From the NCBI RefSeq assembly GCF_038246755.1, contig NZ_CP134706.1, positions 5,332,001-5,396,000 of the forward strand: a stretch of DNA of 64,000 nt, written 5' to 3'. A program made the position numbers and the translations under genes. Each line of letters opens with the position of its first letter. The first letter of the stretch is position 1. This DNA comes from Micromonospora sp. FIMYZ51. Its GTDB lineage: Bacteria; Actinomycetota; Actinomycetes; Mycobacteriales; Micromonosporaceae. Positions 1-9,041 of this stretch are shown piece by piece. The notes beneath the pieces are model-generated. The model worked only from the letters and a program-made list of their open reading frames with translations. It did not search any database and had not been told where the DNA came from.

Positions 1-2253
1 GTGGAGTTGCTCGGCGCGGCGGCCCGGGACGTACCGCTGCTGCTGCTCTGCACCGCCCGCCCCGAGCTGATCGAGCGGGATCCGAGCTGGGCCGGCACCA
101 TCACCGGCTCGGTGACGATCACCCTGCCGCCGCTGCGGGACACCGGCATCGCCGCCCTCTACGCGCACATGTTCGGCCAGGCCGCGTTCTCCGCCGATCT
201 GCTCTCCCCGTTGATCGAGGTGGCCGGGGGTAACCCGCTCTACGCCCACGAGTACGTCCGGATGCTGATCGAGCAGGGCGCGTTGCGCCAGTCCGGGCGG
301 GCCTGGTCGCTGGAGAAGCACCTGGACCTGCCGATGCCGGAGAGCGTGCACGCGGTCATCGCCAATCGGGTCGATCTGCTCGACGCGAAGGACCGGGCGG
401 TGCTGCTGGCCGCGGCGGTGGTCGGGGTGCAGTTCTGGCCCGGCGCGGTGGCCGCCGCGGTCGGGCAGTCGGTCGAGTCGGTCGAGCGGGCGCTGCGCCG
501 GCTTGAGCAACGGGACTTCGTGCACGAGCAGAGTGCTTCGACGATGGCCGGGCAGCCGGAGTACCGCTTCCGGCACGTGCTGGTGCGCGACGTCTGTTAC
601 CAGCGGCTACCGCGCACCGAGCGGGTGGCCCGGCACGAACGGACGGCCGACTGGCTGGACACGCTCTCGCAGAGCCGGGACACCGACCTGGCCGAGGTGC
701 TGGCCCATCACCGCTGGGCGGCGCACGAGATCGCCCGGTCGCTGGGCATGGAGACCTCCCGCTACGCCGGGCCGGCCCGCGCCGCGCTGCACCGGGCGGC
801 CCGCCGGGCGTACGCGCTGCACGGGCTGGACGCCGCCGCCGGGCACGCCGGTCGGGCGCTCGGGCTGGCCGACGACTCGGACCCGGTGGGCCGGCTCCAA
901 CTGGAGCTGCTCAGCACGGAGATCTCCTTCTACCGCGACGGCAACGCGTTCCTGTCCAGCGGCGGGCCGGAGCAGTTACCGGCCCTGGCCGACCGGCTGC
1001 TGGCGTACGGCGACGAGGCGTGTGCCGCGCGGGCCTGGACGCTGCTCGGCCAGGCGGCCTGGCTGCGGGCCGACCGGCAGGCCGCGCTGGCCTGCCTGGA
1101 CCGCGCCGTGCAGCTGTTCGAGCCGCTGCCGGACAGCGCCCAGAAGGCGGACGCCTATGCCGAGCTGGGCCGGTTGCACATGCTCAACTACGAGCGGGAC
1201 GCGGCGGTGGCTGCGGCGGACACCGCCGTCGAGATCGCCGACCGGCTGGGGCTCACCGAGACCGGGACCAACGCCCGGATCACCGCGGCCACCGCCCGCT
1301 ACCAGGCCGGCGATCGGTCCGGTCTGGACGAGTTGTACAACATCGTCGAGTTCGCCCGGGCCCGCCAGTTGCTCGCGTTGCCGCGGGCCATCCAGAACCT
1401 CGCGTACGCGGTCTGCGAGGAGGGCGACTCGCGGCGCTTCGACGCGCTGTTGTCCGCCTCCCCGGCCCGGACCGCGAGCGGACAGTCGCTGACCACCAGC
1501 TACTCGGCCGAGGCGGTCCGGTCCTGGTTCGCGGGCGACTTCGGTCGCTTCCTGGCCGCCGCCGAGGCGTTCGTGCACACCCCGACCGGCAGCTGGGACA
1601 TGCAGGTACGCGGCCTGCGGGCGGTCCTGCTGGTGCTGCGTGGCCAGCCGGTTCCGCCGGCCGACCCGGGGCGCGACGACGTGGCCGACGCGTTGGACAC
1701 CGCCCGGCGCAGCGGCTTCCACCGGGTGCACTGGACGATGCTGGCGATGGGCGCGCTGTGCCGGGCCCTACAGGGGCGTACCGACGAGGCCGCCGCCCTG
1801 GTCGACGAGTTGGCCGAGGCGTGGACGGCGGTGCCGGCGCTGGCCAGTGGCGAGTGGATCGCCGCGGCCAGCTGGGCGGCCACTCTCGCCGGGCGCAAGC
1901 CGGCGGCCCGGGTACGCGGCATGTTGGACCAGGTCGGTCACCGTACGCCCTGGTCGGAGGCGGCGCGGCGGATCGTGACCGGCGCGCTTACCGGCGCCGA
2001 CGGCGATCACCGGCACGCGGCCGACCTGTTCCTGGCCGCCGCCGAGCTCTACGCCGGGATTCCCGCCCTCAGTGACCGGATGCTGGCGCTGGTCTTCGCG
2101 GTGCGGGAGCTGGCTGCGGTCGGTGATCCGGCGCCGACCGAGACCGAGGCGCTGCTGACCGAGGTGCGCGCCTTCGCGCACCGCAACGCCGCGCCCGGCC
2201 TGCTCGCCCTGGCCCACCCGCCCACCGGCGACGCCCGCCCGCTCGCCGGCTGA
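1..2253 (+). CDS. AAA-ATPase/TPR-type regulator, 3' part (5' end outside window)
   Basis: The first bases already encode the end of an AAA-type ATPase core: hydrophobic strand LLLLCTARPEL (residues 13-23) looks like the sensor-1 strand of the large ATPases found in class III adenylate cyclase and LuxR/LAL-type regulators. No Walker A or B is present, so the gene starts upstream and the GTG at base 1 is probably internal. A winged-helix-like part follows (GGNPLYAHEY, about 75-85; repeated LDAKDRAVLL-type helices). The remaining ~500 residues are Ala/Leu/Arg-rich helical pairs typical of TPR sensor arrays (for example QAAWLRADRQAALACLDRAVQ). No HTH or cyclase domain is seen at the C-terminus, so any output domain would be N-terminal. 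The function is inferred only at the class level: a nucleotide-dependent signalling ATPase. Confidence 0.75.
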   Translation: MELLGAAARDVPLLLLCTARPELIERDPSWAGTITGSVTITLPPLRDTGIAALYAHMFGQAAFSADLLSPLIEVAGGNPLYAHEYVRMLIEQGALRQSGRAWSLEKHLDLPMPESVHAVIANRVDLLDAKDRAVLLAAAVVGVQFWPGAVAAAVGQSVESVERALRRLEQRDFVHEQSASTMAGQPEYRFRHVLVRDVCYQRLPRTERVARHERTADWLDTLSQSRDTDLAEVLAHHRWAAHEIARSLGMETSRYAGPARAALHRAARRAYALHGLDAAAGHAGRALGLADDSDPVGRLQLELLSTEISFYRDGNAFLSSGGPEQLPALADRLLAYGDEACAARAWTLLGQAAWLRADRQAALACLDRAVQLFEPLPDSAQKADAYAELGRLHMLNYERDAAVAAADTAVEIADRLGLTETGTNARITAATARYQAGDRSGLDELYNIVEFARARQLLALPRAIQNLAYAVCEEGDSRRFDALLSASPARTASGQSLTTSYSAEAVRSWFAGDFGRFLAAAEAFVHTPTGSWDMQVRGLRAVLLVLRGQPVPPADPGRDDVADALDTARRSGFHRVHWTMLAMGALCRALQGRTDEAAALVDELAEAWTAVPALASGEWIAAASWAATLAGRKPAARVRGMLDQVGHRTPWSEAARRIVTGALTGADGDHRHAADLFLAAAELYAGIPALSDRMLALVFAVRELAAVGDPAPTETEALLTEVRAFAHRNAAPGLLALAHPPTGDARPLAG

Positions 2254-2458
2254 GCCGAAAGCGGCGCGCACGCTGCGCACAAACGGACAAAGAGCCCGGC
2301 CCTGACCAGGTGGGAAGGGGTACGCCACCGTACGCCGCGCCACAAGGCACTCCCCGAACCCGCCTCGGACGTGTCACGATTCAGAGCACGGCGTGCGGGG
2401 GTGCGCCACAGGGGCTGGACGCGGGGCGCGCCGGCGGCGCGATGAGGAGGATGGTCCG

Positions 2459-3304
2459 GTGTCAGCGGGTGGGGCCCGCCGGGGACGGCGGGACAACGGG
2501 CTCGACGCGAGCGAGTACGCCGTCGCCGGCGACGTGGACCCGCGGGTCGGCGAACACCTGCTCGACGTGCTGGCGGCCGGCGGCATCGCCGCCTATCTGC
2601 AACCGTCGGCGGACCTGAACCCGGTCACCCGCACCACCACCGTGCCGTCGCGTCCGGTCGACCGGCTCTACGTGGACCGCTCGCACCTGAGCACCGCGCG
2701 GGACTACCTCAGCCAGCTCGCCGACGAGACGGGTGCCGGGCGGTCCGGCGAGGAACCGGACATCGACGCCGAGTGGGACAGGATCGTCGCCGGCTTCCAC
2801 GCCTCGCCCGGCCCGGGTGACCATCCCTGGCCGGCCGCCGAGGACGTGGACGATCCGGGCAGCCGGGGCTCGACCGCCGCACCGCCCCGACCCGTCCCCG
2901 ACGAGCCGGCCGGACCGACCGCGACCGACGTGCGCCGCCTGCCGTACGCCGCCGACATCTCCGGCGTCTCGCTGGGACGGGGTCCCCGGGATGGTGACGG
3001 ACCGTCGCTGCTGGACGGCCTGGACACCTTCGGAAACAACCTGCCGGACGATCCCGACGCCGACGAGCGGTACGTCCCGCCGCCGCCCCCGCCGCTGCCC
3101 CGGGTCTCCAAGTACGCGGTGGCCGGCGTACTCGCCGTGCTTGTCGGCTTCCTGTTGTTCCTCTTCCCCGGCCTGCTGCCGGCGGACCGGGGCGTGGTGA
3201 CGCTGCTCGGCTTCGCCGGCATCCTCGCCGGCTTCGTCACGCTTGTGTGGCGGCTGCGCCCCGGCGACGAGGAACGCGATCCCGACGACGGCGCGGTGGT
3301 CTGA
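2459..3304 (+). CDS. hypothetical protein with acidic/Pro-rich linker and two C-terminal membrane helices
   Basis: 281 aa from a GTG preceded by a GAGGAGG box about 8 bases upstream; an upstream in-frame start has no such site. Residues 15-90 form a small folded domain (DPRVGEHLLDVLAAGGIAAY, then VDRLYVDRSHLSTARDYL) that looks like the DUF2007-type fold, in which signalling or protease-associated proteins carry a ferredoxin-like module; this assignment is tentative. A Pro/Asp-rich linker with PPPPPPLP (about residue 207) leads to two hydrophobic segments (VAGVLAVLVGFLLFLFPGLL and VVTLLGFAGILAGFVTLVW), then a charged tail. It is likely an inner-membrane protein with a cytoplasmic N-terminal domain. 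The partner is unknown, and the next gene, otsA, is 195 bases away with its own leader. Confidence 0.7.
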   Translation: MSAGGARRGRRDNGLDASEYAVAGDVDPRVGEHLLDVLAAGGIAAYLQPSADLNPVTRTTTVPSRPVDRLYVDRSHLSTARDYLSQLADETGAGRSGEEPDIDAEWDRIVAGFHASPGPGDHPWPAAEDVDDPGSRGSTAAPPRPVPDEPAGPTATDVRRLPYAADISGVSLGRGPRDGDGPSLLDGLDTFGNNLPDDPDADERYVPPPPPPLPRVSKYAVAGVLAVLVGFLLFLFPGLLPADRGVVTLLGFAGILAGFVTLVWRLRPGDEERDPDDGAVV

Positions 3305-3408
3305 CTCGACTCGCCGACGCGGTGGTCCGAGCCACCACCGCGCTGGGTAGCCGCCCGGATACCGGGACGGCACCCGCCCACGCCGTGGGGCGTAACAGTG
3401 GTGTAACT

Positions 3409-3419
3409 TACTGTCAGTA
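3409..3419. promoter_or_regulatory. 11-bp palindrome upstream of otsA
   Basis: TACTGTCAGTA is a perfect palindrome around a central T, in the least GC-rich stretch of the otsA leader. It could be an operator, or chance; no matching second copy was found nearby. Confidence 0.3.
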
Positions 3420-3499
3420 GGAATACCGCAGTACGTCACGTCCCCCGCCGACTGCCCGGTTGTTCCTTCCTCGTGGCGGTCACACCCCTGCTGATCGGA

Positions 3500-4924
3500 A
3501 TGCCCGAGATGCGACAGAGTTCCCTCGTGGTGGTGGCCAACCGCCTGCCCATCGACGACAGCGTGGCGCTCGACGGCGCCTGCGAGTGGCGCCGCAGCCC
3601 GGGCGGGCTGGTGAGCGCACTGCACCCGCTGCTGCGGCACACCCCGGCGACCTGGGTCGGCTGGGCGGGCGGGACCGGTCCCGCACCCGCGCTGCCCGAC
3701 GTGGACGGCGTACGGATGCACAGCGTGCCGCTGACCCGCGACGACCTGCGCGACCACTACGAGGGCTTCGCCAACGCGACGCTCTGGCCGATCTATCACG
3801 ACGCGGTCGAGCAGCCCGAGCACCACCGGCGCTGGTGGGACGCCTACCAGCGGGTCAACCAGCGGTTCGCCGAGGCGACCGCGGAGGTGGCCGAGACCGG
3901 CGCGGTGGTCTGGGTACAGGACTACCACCTGCAACTGGTCCCGGGGCTGCTCCGCGCCCTCCGCCCCGACCTGCGCATCGGCTTCTTCCTGCACGTGCCG
4001 TTTCCGCCGCCGGAGCTGTTCATGCAGTTGCCCCGCCGGGCCGAGCTGCTGCGCGGGATGCTCGGCGCGGACCTGGTCGGCTTCCAGCGGGCCCAGGCCG
4101 CGCACAACTTCGCCCAGCTGGCCACGAAGGTGCTCGGGCTGCCGGCCACCGACCGGCGGATCGCGGTCGACGGCCGGATGGTGCGCATCGGCGCGTTCCC
4201 GGTCTCCATCGACATGGCGGAGATGTCCGCGTTGGCCGGCCGGCCGGAGGTGGTCGACCGGGCCCGCCGGCTGCGGCACGATCTCGGCAGTCCCGACCAG
4301 GTGATCCTCAGCGTCGACCGGATGGACTACACCAAGGGCATCGAGCAGCGGCTCAAGGCATACAGCGAGCTGCTCGAAGGCGGGCACGTCAAGGTCCGCG
4401 ACACGGTGCTGGTGCAGGTGGCGGTGCCCAGCCGGGAGCGGGTCGGCCAGTACCAGATCCTCCGGGACCGGGTCGAGCGGGAGGTCGGGCGGATCAACGG
4501 GGAGTTCGGCCGGGTCGGCGAGCCGGCCATCCACTACCTCACCCAGCCCTTCGACCGGGCCGAGTTGGCCGCCCTCTACCGGGTCGCCGACGTGATGGCG
4601 GTCACCCCGCTGCGTGACGGGATGAACCTGGTCGCCAAGGAGTACGTCGCCGCCCGGGTGGACGACGCCGGTGCGCTGCTGCTCAGCGAGTTCGCCGGTG
4701 CCGCCGCCGAGTTCGGGCAGGCGTACCTGGTCAACCCGCACGACCTGGAGGGGCTCAAGCAGGGGCTGCTCGCCGCGCTGCGGGCCGAACCGGCCGACGT
4801 GCGGGCCCGGATGCGGGCCATGCGCGAACACCTGCGGGAGCACGACATCCGCGCCTGGGCCCGGTCCTACCTGTCCGCGTTGGACCAGAGCGGCTCGCTG
4901 CGCACCCGGCTCACCGGCGGCTGA
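3500..4924 (+). CDS. otsA: alpha,alpha-trehalose-phosphate synthase (GT20)
   Basis: Transfers glucose from a nucleotide sugar to glucose-6-phosphate, giving trehalose-6-phosphate in the cytoplasm. The family is clear from VVVANRLPID near the N-terminus, SPGGLVSAL, the WVQDYHLQLVP block, FFLHVPFPPPELF, the VDRMDYTKGI donor-site motif, and the late LRDGMNLVAKEYVAAR motif. Length (474 aa) is normal. The start is unsure: ATG 3500, ATG 3509 and GTG 3473 are all in frame and none has a strong ribosome site; 3500 is a compromise. No trehalose-phosphatase (otsB) gene lies beside it in the window, so the second step must be elsewhere. Confidence 0.93.
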   Translation: MPEMRQSSLVVVANRLPIDDSVALDGACEWRRSPGGLVSALHPLLRHTPATWVGWAGGTGPAPALPDVDGVRMHSVPLTRDDLRDHYEGFANATLWPIYHDAVEQPEHHRRWWDAYQRVNQRFAEATAEVAETGAVVWVQDYHLQLVPGLLRALRPDLRIGFFLHVPFPPPELFMQLPRRAELLRGMLGADLVGFQRAQAAHNFAQLATKVLGLPATDRRIAVDGRMVRIGAFPVSIDMAEMSALAGRPEVVDRARRLRHDLGSPDQVILSVDRMDYTKGIEQRLKAYSELLEGGHVKVRDTVLVQVAVPSRERVGQYQILRDRVEREVGRINGEFGRVGEPAIHYLTQPFDRAELAALYRVADVMAVTPLRDGMNLVAKEYVAARVDDAGALLLSEFAGAAAEFGQAYLVNPHDLEGLKQGLLAALRAEPADVRARMRAMREHLREHDIRAWARSYLSALDQSGSLRTRLTGG

Positions 4925-4987
4925 CCACCGGCGGCCGGGTCGACGCCGCGCCGTGGCGGGTCACGGCCGGCGCGCCGCCCGCCGGGG

Positions 4988-5815
4988 TCAGCGCGCCTCG
5001 GCCCGGGTCGGGTCCTTGACCAGCCAGTCGAGGATGGCGTCGATCGGCTCCTGCCAGCGCGCGTCGAGCATCAGGTCGTGCCCCATGCCGGGGAAGAGCA
5101 GCGGCGCCGAGCCGTACCGCCGGGCCGCGCGGGTCAACGCCGCCGGCGGCAGCACCCGGTCATCCGGGCTGCCCAGCACCAGCACCGGTGGCTGGCCCAC
5201 CGCGGGCTCCGGGTCGGCGCCGGTGAGCAGTTGCCACTGGGCCCGCCGGGCGGCCCGGCCGAGCCGGGTGGTGTGCCGCCGCGCGTCGGCGTCCGGCGTC
5301 TCGCGGCTGAACAGCTGCCGGCGGCTCAGCCGCAGCCCACCACCGAAGATCGCCGGCAGGGTGCCGAGCGGGTTGCGACGCAACGCGGCACCGAACGTCG
5401 CCCAGCCGCCGAGCACCGGGGCCACCAGCACCGCCGCCCGGGCCGGGTAGCGGGCCAGGGCGTGCGCGACCACCAGGGCCCCGGCGCCGTGCCCCACCAG
5501 CACCGCCTGGCGCGGCAGGCCCGCCGCCACCTGGACCACGTCGTGGGCGTACGCCCGCAGCGTCGCCTCCGGCGCCGGCTCGCTGCCGCCGTGCCCGCGC
5601 AGGCTCACCGCGTACGCCGGGAAGCCCCGGGCGGCCGTGTGCCCGAGCCAGTGCTCGGCGTACGCCCAGGCCCCATGCCCGAAGCCCGGCACGAACAGCA
5701 GCGGCGGCTGACCCTCGTCCGGCTCGGGCAGGACGCTGAGCACCTCGCGCCGGACCGGGCGGACCGGTCGGGCCCACTCCCAGCCCCGCACCACCCGCAG
5801 CCGCTCACCGTTCAC
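4988..5815 (-). CDS. alpha/beta-hydrolase-fold protein lacking the nucleophile
   Basis: 275 aa. The fold is evident: strand and oxyanion loop PLLFVPGFGHGAWAY (38-52), LRGHGGSEP, a nucleophile-elbow region VLVGHGAGALVV (105-116), an Asp strand VLVLGSPDDRVLPP (211-224) and a His loop PGMGHDLML (242-250). In this family the elbow is G-x-Ser-x-G; here it reads G-H-Gly-A-G, so the catalytic Ser is a Gly (residue 110), while Asp218/219 and His246 remain. It may be a non-hydrolytic family member. The GTG start overlaps the stop of the upstream monooxygenase by four bases (GTGA), so the two are translationally coupled and probably act on related substrates. Confidence 0.8.
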   Translation of the reverse strand: MNGERLRVVRGWEWARPVRPVRREVLSVLPEPDEGQPPLLFVPGFGHGAWAYAEHWLGHTAARGFPAYAVSLRGHGGSEPAPEATLRAYAHDVVQVAAGLPRQAVLVGHGAGALVVAHALARYPARAAVLVAPVLGGWATFGAALRRNPLGTLPAIFGGGLRLSRRQLFSRETPDADARRHTTRLGRAARRAQWQLLTGADPEPAVGQPPVLVLGSPDDRVLPPAALTRAARRYGSAPLLFPGMGHDLMLDARWQEPIDAILDWLVKDPTRAEAR

Positions 5816-7227
5816 TTGGCGCCCTCCAGGTCGTGCAGCGCACGCTCCAGCGCACGCAGGTAGTCGGCGTGGCCGACCTCGAACCAGTGCCGGGTCGACT
5901 CCTTGACCGGCCCCGAGTAGCGCTCACCAGCGCCGGAGCGGACCCGGGCGGCGAAGGCGGCGGCCCGCTCCGGTCGGGTGGCGCGCTGGCGCAGCAGCCG
6001 GGCGAAGAGCACGGTCTGCCAGTGCGCCAGGGCGAACAGGCCGGAGTCCGGCTGGAGCAGGCCGGCCACCGCGAGGGTGGGATGCTCCGGCGCGAAGGCG
6101 TTGAGCCACAGCCGAGGCCGGCCCACCCCCTCGTCGTCACCGAGGATCTTGGCGTCCAGGAACTCGAAACGCGGCAGGTAGCCGGTGGCGAAGACGACCA
6201 GCTCCGGGTCGATCCGCCGGCCGTCGGTCAGCTCCACCGAGTGCGGCTGGAACCTGGCGACGTCCGGCACCGGGGTGATCGCGCCGTGCCCGACGTAGTA
6301 GACCAGCTGGCTGTTGGCGATCGGATGGGTCTCGTACACCCGGTGGTCGGGCTTGGGCAGGCCGAACCGGGTCAGGTCGCCGACGGTCAGCCGCAGCGTC
6401 CGGTGGTAGAGCCACTGCCGTACCCGCAGCGGCACCCGCAACGCCAGCAGGGTGTCGTTCACCTGGTCGGCCGGGCGGCCGAAGACGTACTTCGGGGCGT
6501 ACCAGTAGCCCCGGCGGGTGGAGTGCCAGCAGCGCGACGCCTGCTGCGCGGCCTCCACCGCGATGTCGCAGCCGGTGTTGCCCGCGCCCACCACGAGCAC
6601 CCGCTTGCCGCGCAGCTGCGCCGGGTCCTTGTAGGACGAGGCGTGCATGACCTCGCCCCGGAACTGTTCCAGCCCCTCGTAGCGGGGCAGCTTCGGCGAC
6701 CAGTTGTGCCCGTTGGCGATCAGCACGGCGGCGTACCGGGAGGTGCGTTCGGGGCCGTAGCCGCCGGTGCTGCGGGTGGTCACGTCCCAGCGGTCGTCGG
6801 CCACCGGCTCCACCCGCACCACCTCGGTGCCGAACCAGATGTGCCGGCGCAGGTCGAAGTGGTCGGCGTACCGCTCGAAATAGGACAGCAGCTGGCTGTG
6901 GTGCGGGTAGTCCGGCCAGTCGTCCGGCATCGGGAAGTCGGGGAACTGGGTGAACGGCCGCGACGAGATCAGGTGGGTGCTCGCGTACACCGGGCTGCGG
7001 TCGTGCCGCCAGTTCCAGGCGCCGCCGATGCCGGTCTCCCGCTCGTAGCAGTCGACGCCGAAGCCGTGCTCGGCAAGGTTCTTCACCGCGGTCAGGCCAC
7101 TGGCGCCGGCGCCGATGACACAGACGGTGTCGCCCCGGTCGGAGACCGGGCGGCCGGCACGGCTGTGGGCGAGCGTGGTCGGCTCCGGATCGGGCTCGGG
7201 CCGGCCGGGCTCGGTGGGGGTGGGCAC
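5812..7227 (-). CDS. flavin-containing monooxygenase (FMO/BVMO-like)
   Basis: 471 aa, FAD- and NADPH-dependent oxygenation of a soft nucleophile or ketone; substrate unknown. Visible features are an FAD Rossmann motif VIGAGASGLTA (about 33-43), the family fingerprint region around LIANGHNWSPKLP, a second NADPH Rossmann motif VVGAGNTGCDIA, and the late FATGYLPRFEF motif. The reading frame stays open far upstream, but the GTG at 7227 has an excellent AAGGAGA site 7 bases before it, and homology begins just downstream. It is the first gene of a two-gene unit with the nucleophile-less hydrolase. Confidence 0.88.
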   Translation of the reverse strand: MPTPTEPGRPEPDPEPTTLAHSRAGRPVSDRGDTVCVIGAGASGLTAVKNLAEHGFGVDCYERETGIGGAWNWRHDRSPVYASTHLISSRPFTQFPDFPMPDDWPDYPHHSQLLSYFERYADHFDLRRHIWFGTEVVRVEPVADDRWDVTTRSTGGYGPERTSRYAAVLIANGHNWSPKLPRYEGLEQFRGEVMHASSYKDPAQLRGKRVLVVGAGNTGCDIAVEAAQQASRCWHSTRRGYWYAPKYVFGRPADQVNDTLLALRVPLRVRQWLYHRTLRLTVGDLTRFGLPKPDHRVYETHPIANSQLVYYVGHGAITPVPDVARFQPHSVELTDGRRIDPELVVFATGYLPRFEFLDAKILGDDEGVGRPRLWLNAFAPEHPTLAVAGLLQPDSGLFALAHWQTVLFARLLRQRATRPERAAAFAARVRSGAGERYSGPVKESTRHWFEVGHADYLRALERALHDLEGAK

Positions 7228-7319
7228 CGGGGATCTCCTTCGTCTCGGCACGAGTGCCGGGTCGGGCGAAATCCTTCCGACAACGGCGCGGGATGTCCAG
7301 CCCGGCCGGCGGCGGTTCG

Positions 7320-8024
7320 TCAGGCGTCGGTGGGAAGCAGCAGGTCGACCAGGACCGGAAAATGGTCGCTGGCCCGGCGGGTCAGCGGGGTGTCCAGCAC
7401 GTCGTAGTCGACGACGGTGAGCCGCGGATCGACGAAGAACGCGTCGATCCGCCGCCGGGGATCGGCACAGGAATAGGTGAGCCGGTCGGCCCGGTCCGCC
7501 ACCACCGCCGCGTCGGTCAGCCCACGGGCGACGACGGACCAGGCCGGCCCGCCCGGCTCCTCGTTGAGGTCGGCCGCGGCGATCACCGGGTGCTCCGCCG
7601 CTTCGAGGTCGCGTTTGAACAGTTCGGCCTGGCCGGGCCGCTCGGCCGCATCGGTGGACAGGTGCGAGCCGGCCACCGTGAACCGGGCCGTGCCGGCCAC
7701 CAGGCAGTCGGCGTACGCGGCGCCGCGCAGGTGCCGGCCCGGGGTGAGCGGGAAACGCCGGCACCGGGTGCCGGTCACCCGCACCCGCAGGCTGGTCAGC
7801 AGCAGGTTGCCCAGGGACGGCAGCCCACCGGCGGCAACCACCAGGCCGAACGAGGCGGCCAGCGTGGCGGACTTCTCCCGCCACCGGAACCGGCGCGGTC
7901 CCTCCTGGACGACAAGCACGTCCGGCGAGGCCGCGCGGACCACCTCGGCCAGCGCGGCGGTGTCGTCGCGCTGGCCGTGGATGTTGTAGGAGAGCACCCG
8001 CAACGGCACGCCGGGTGGGGTCAC
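7320..8024 (-). CDS. endonuclease/exonuclease/phosphatase (EEP) family protein
   Basis: 234 aa, metal-dependent phosphoesterase fold. Motifs in order: VLSYNIHG (10-17) with the metal/phosphate Asn, VVQEG (39-43) with the metal Glu, GSHLSTD (His), AADLNEEP (D-x-N), and a final SDHFPVLVDL (Ser-Asp-His). There is no signal peptide, so it is likely cytoplasmic; whether it acts on nucleic acid or a small phosphoester cannot be told. It starts at a GTG one base after the stop codon of the glucokinase gene, so it is the distal gene of that operon. Confidence 0.85.
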   Translation of the reverse strand: MTPPGVPLRVLSYNIHGQRDDTAALAEVVRAASPDVLVVQEGPRRFRWREKSATLAASFGLVVAAGGLPSLGNLLLTSLRVRVTGTRCRRFPLTPGRHLRGAAYADCLVAGTARFTVAGSHLSTDAAERPGQAELFKRDLEAAEHPVIAAADLNEEPGGPAWSVVARGLTDAAVVADRADRLTYSCADPRRRIDAFFVDPRLTVVDYDVLDTPLTRRASDHFPVLVDLLLPTDA

Positions 8025-8025
8025 C

Positions 8026-8973
8026 TCAGATCCGCCGGGCCAGGTCCGCCGCGCCGATCACCCCGGCGGAGTTGCCCAGCTCGGCCGGGCGGATCTCGGC
8101 CACCGGCAGCCGGCTGCGCTGGGCGAGCGCCTCGGTGAACGACCGGCGGGTGGGCCCCATCAGCAACTCTCCGGCGTCGATGACACCACCGCCGACGACC
8201 AGGATCTGCGGGTCCAGGATCTGCGCCATGTCCGCCAGGCTGGTGCCGAGCCAGCGCCCGACCTGGGCGAACGCCTCGGCGGAGACCGGGTCGCCGCCCT
8301 TGGCCGCGGCCGTCACCATCGGCCCGGTGATCGCCTCGGCGTCGCCCTGGGCCAGCCCCAGCAGCGCGGTGGCCCGGTGCGGTTCCTGGCGGGCGGCGGC
8401 ACGGGCGAAGCGGACCAGGGCGCTGCCGCTGGCGTACTGCTCGATGCAGCCGAGCCGGCCGCAGCCGCACTGGTGACCGTCCGGCACGGTGAGCATGTGG
8501 CCCAGTTCGGCGGCGATGCCGTTGGCGCCCCGGACCAGTTCGCCGCCGAGCACGATGCCACCGCCGACGCCGGTGCCGATGGTGAACATGATCATCGAGT
8601 CCTCGGCGTGCCGGGCGGCGCCGTAGCGGAACTCCGCCCAGGCCGCCACGTTGCCGTCGTTCTCGACGATGACCGGCAGCCCGACGGCCGTGCTGACGTA
8701 CGCCCGCAGCGGCTCGTCGCGCCAGGCCAGGTTCGGCGCGAAGAGCACCGTGGAGCGGCTGGCGTCGATCCAGCCCGCCGCGCCGATGCCGACCGCCTGG
8801 ATCTCGTGCCCGGTAGCCAGCTCGGTGACCAGCTCGATGATGACGTCGCGGGTCTTGCCCACGTCGTCGGCGGGGGTGTCCCGTCGGGTCTGCACGAGCA
8901 CCTTGCCGGTGTCGTCGACGACACCGCCGGCCACCTTCGTGCCACCCACGTCGACTCCGATGGTCAGCGTCAC
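8026..8973 (-). CDS. glk: ROK-family glucokinase
   Basis: Phosphorylates glucose with ATP in the cytoplasm. Evidence: N-terminal phosphate-binding VDVGGTKVAGGVVD, the IGTGVGGGIVLGG loop, the ROK zinc-binding cluster CGCGRLGCIEQYASG and a late VVGGGV motif. Length 315 aa matches the family. The GTG at 8973 was chosen because AGGGGAG lies about 8 bases upstream and the Rossmann strand begins at residue 3; a longer form from 9000 has no such site. In actinobacteria ROK glucokinases also take part in carbon catabolite control. It is followed at once by the EEP gene. Confidence 0.92.
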   Translation of the reverse strand: MTLTIGVDVGGTKVAGGVVDDTGKVLVQTRRDTPADDVGKTRDVIIELVTELATGHEIQAVGIGAAGWIDASRSTVLFAPNLAWRDEPLRAYVSTAVGLPVIVENDGNVAAWAEFRYGAARHAEDSMIMFTIGTGVGGGIVLGGELVRGANGIAAELGHMLTVPDGHQCGCGRLGCIEQYASGSALVRFARAAARQEPHRATALLGLAQGDAEAITGPMVTAAAKGGDPVSAEAFAQVGRWLGTSLADMAQILDPQILVVGGGVIDAGELLMGPTRRSFTEALAQRSRLPVAEIRPAELGNSAGVIGAADLARRI

Positions 8974-9041
8974 CGCTGCCACTCCCCTCTGCTGTGCCAC
9001 CCCGCACGCCGGCGATGGCCGGTGCCGCGGGTCATCCGTGG

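Noticed and set aside
2462..4843. Very long minus-strand open frame opposite the membrane protein and otsA genes
   Set aside because: Low-complexity Gly/Val/His/Pro/Arg composition typical of antisense frames in GC-rich DNA; it crosses two well-supported genes.
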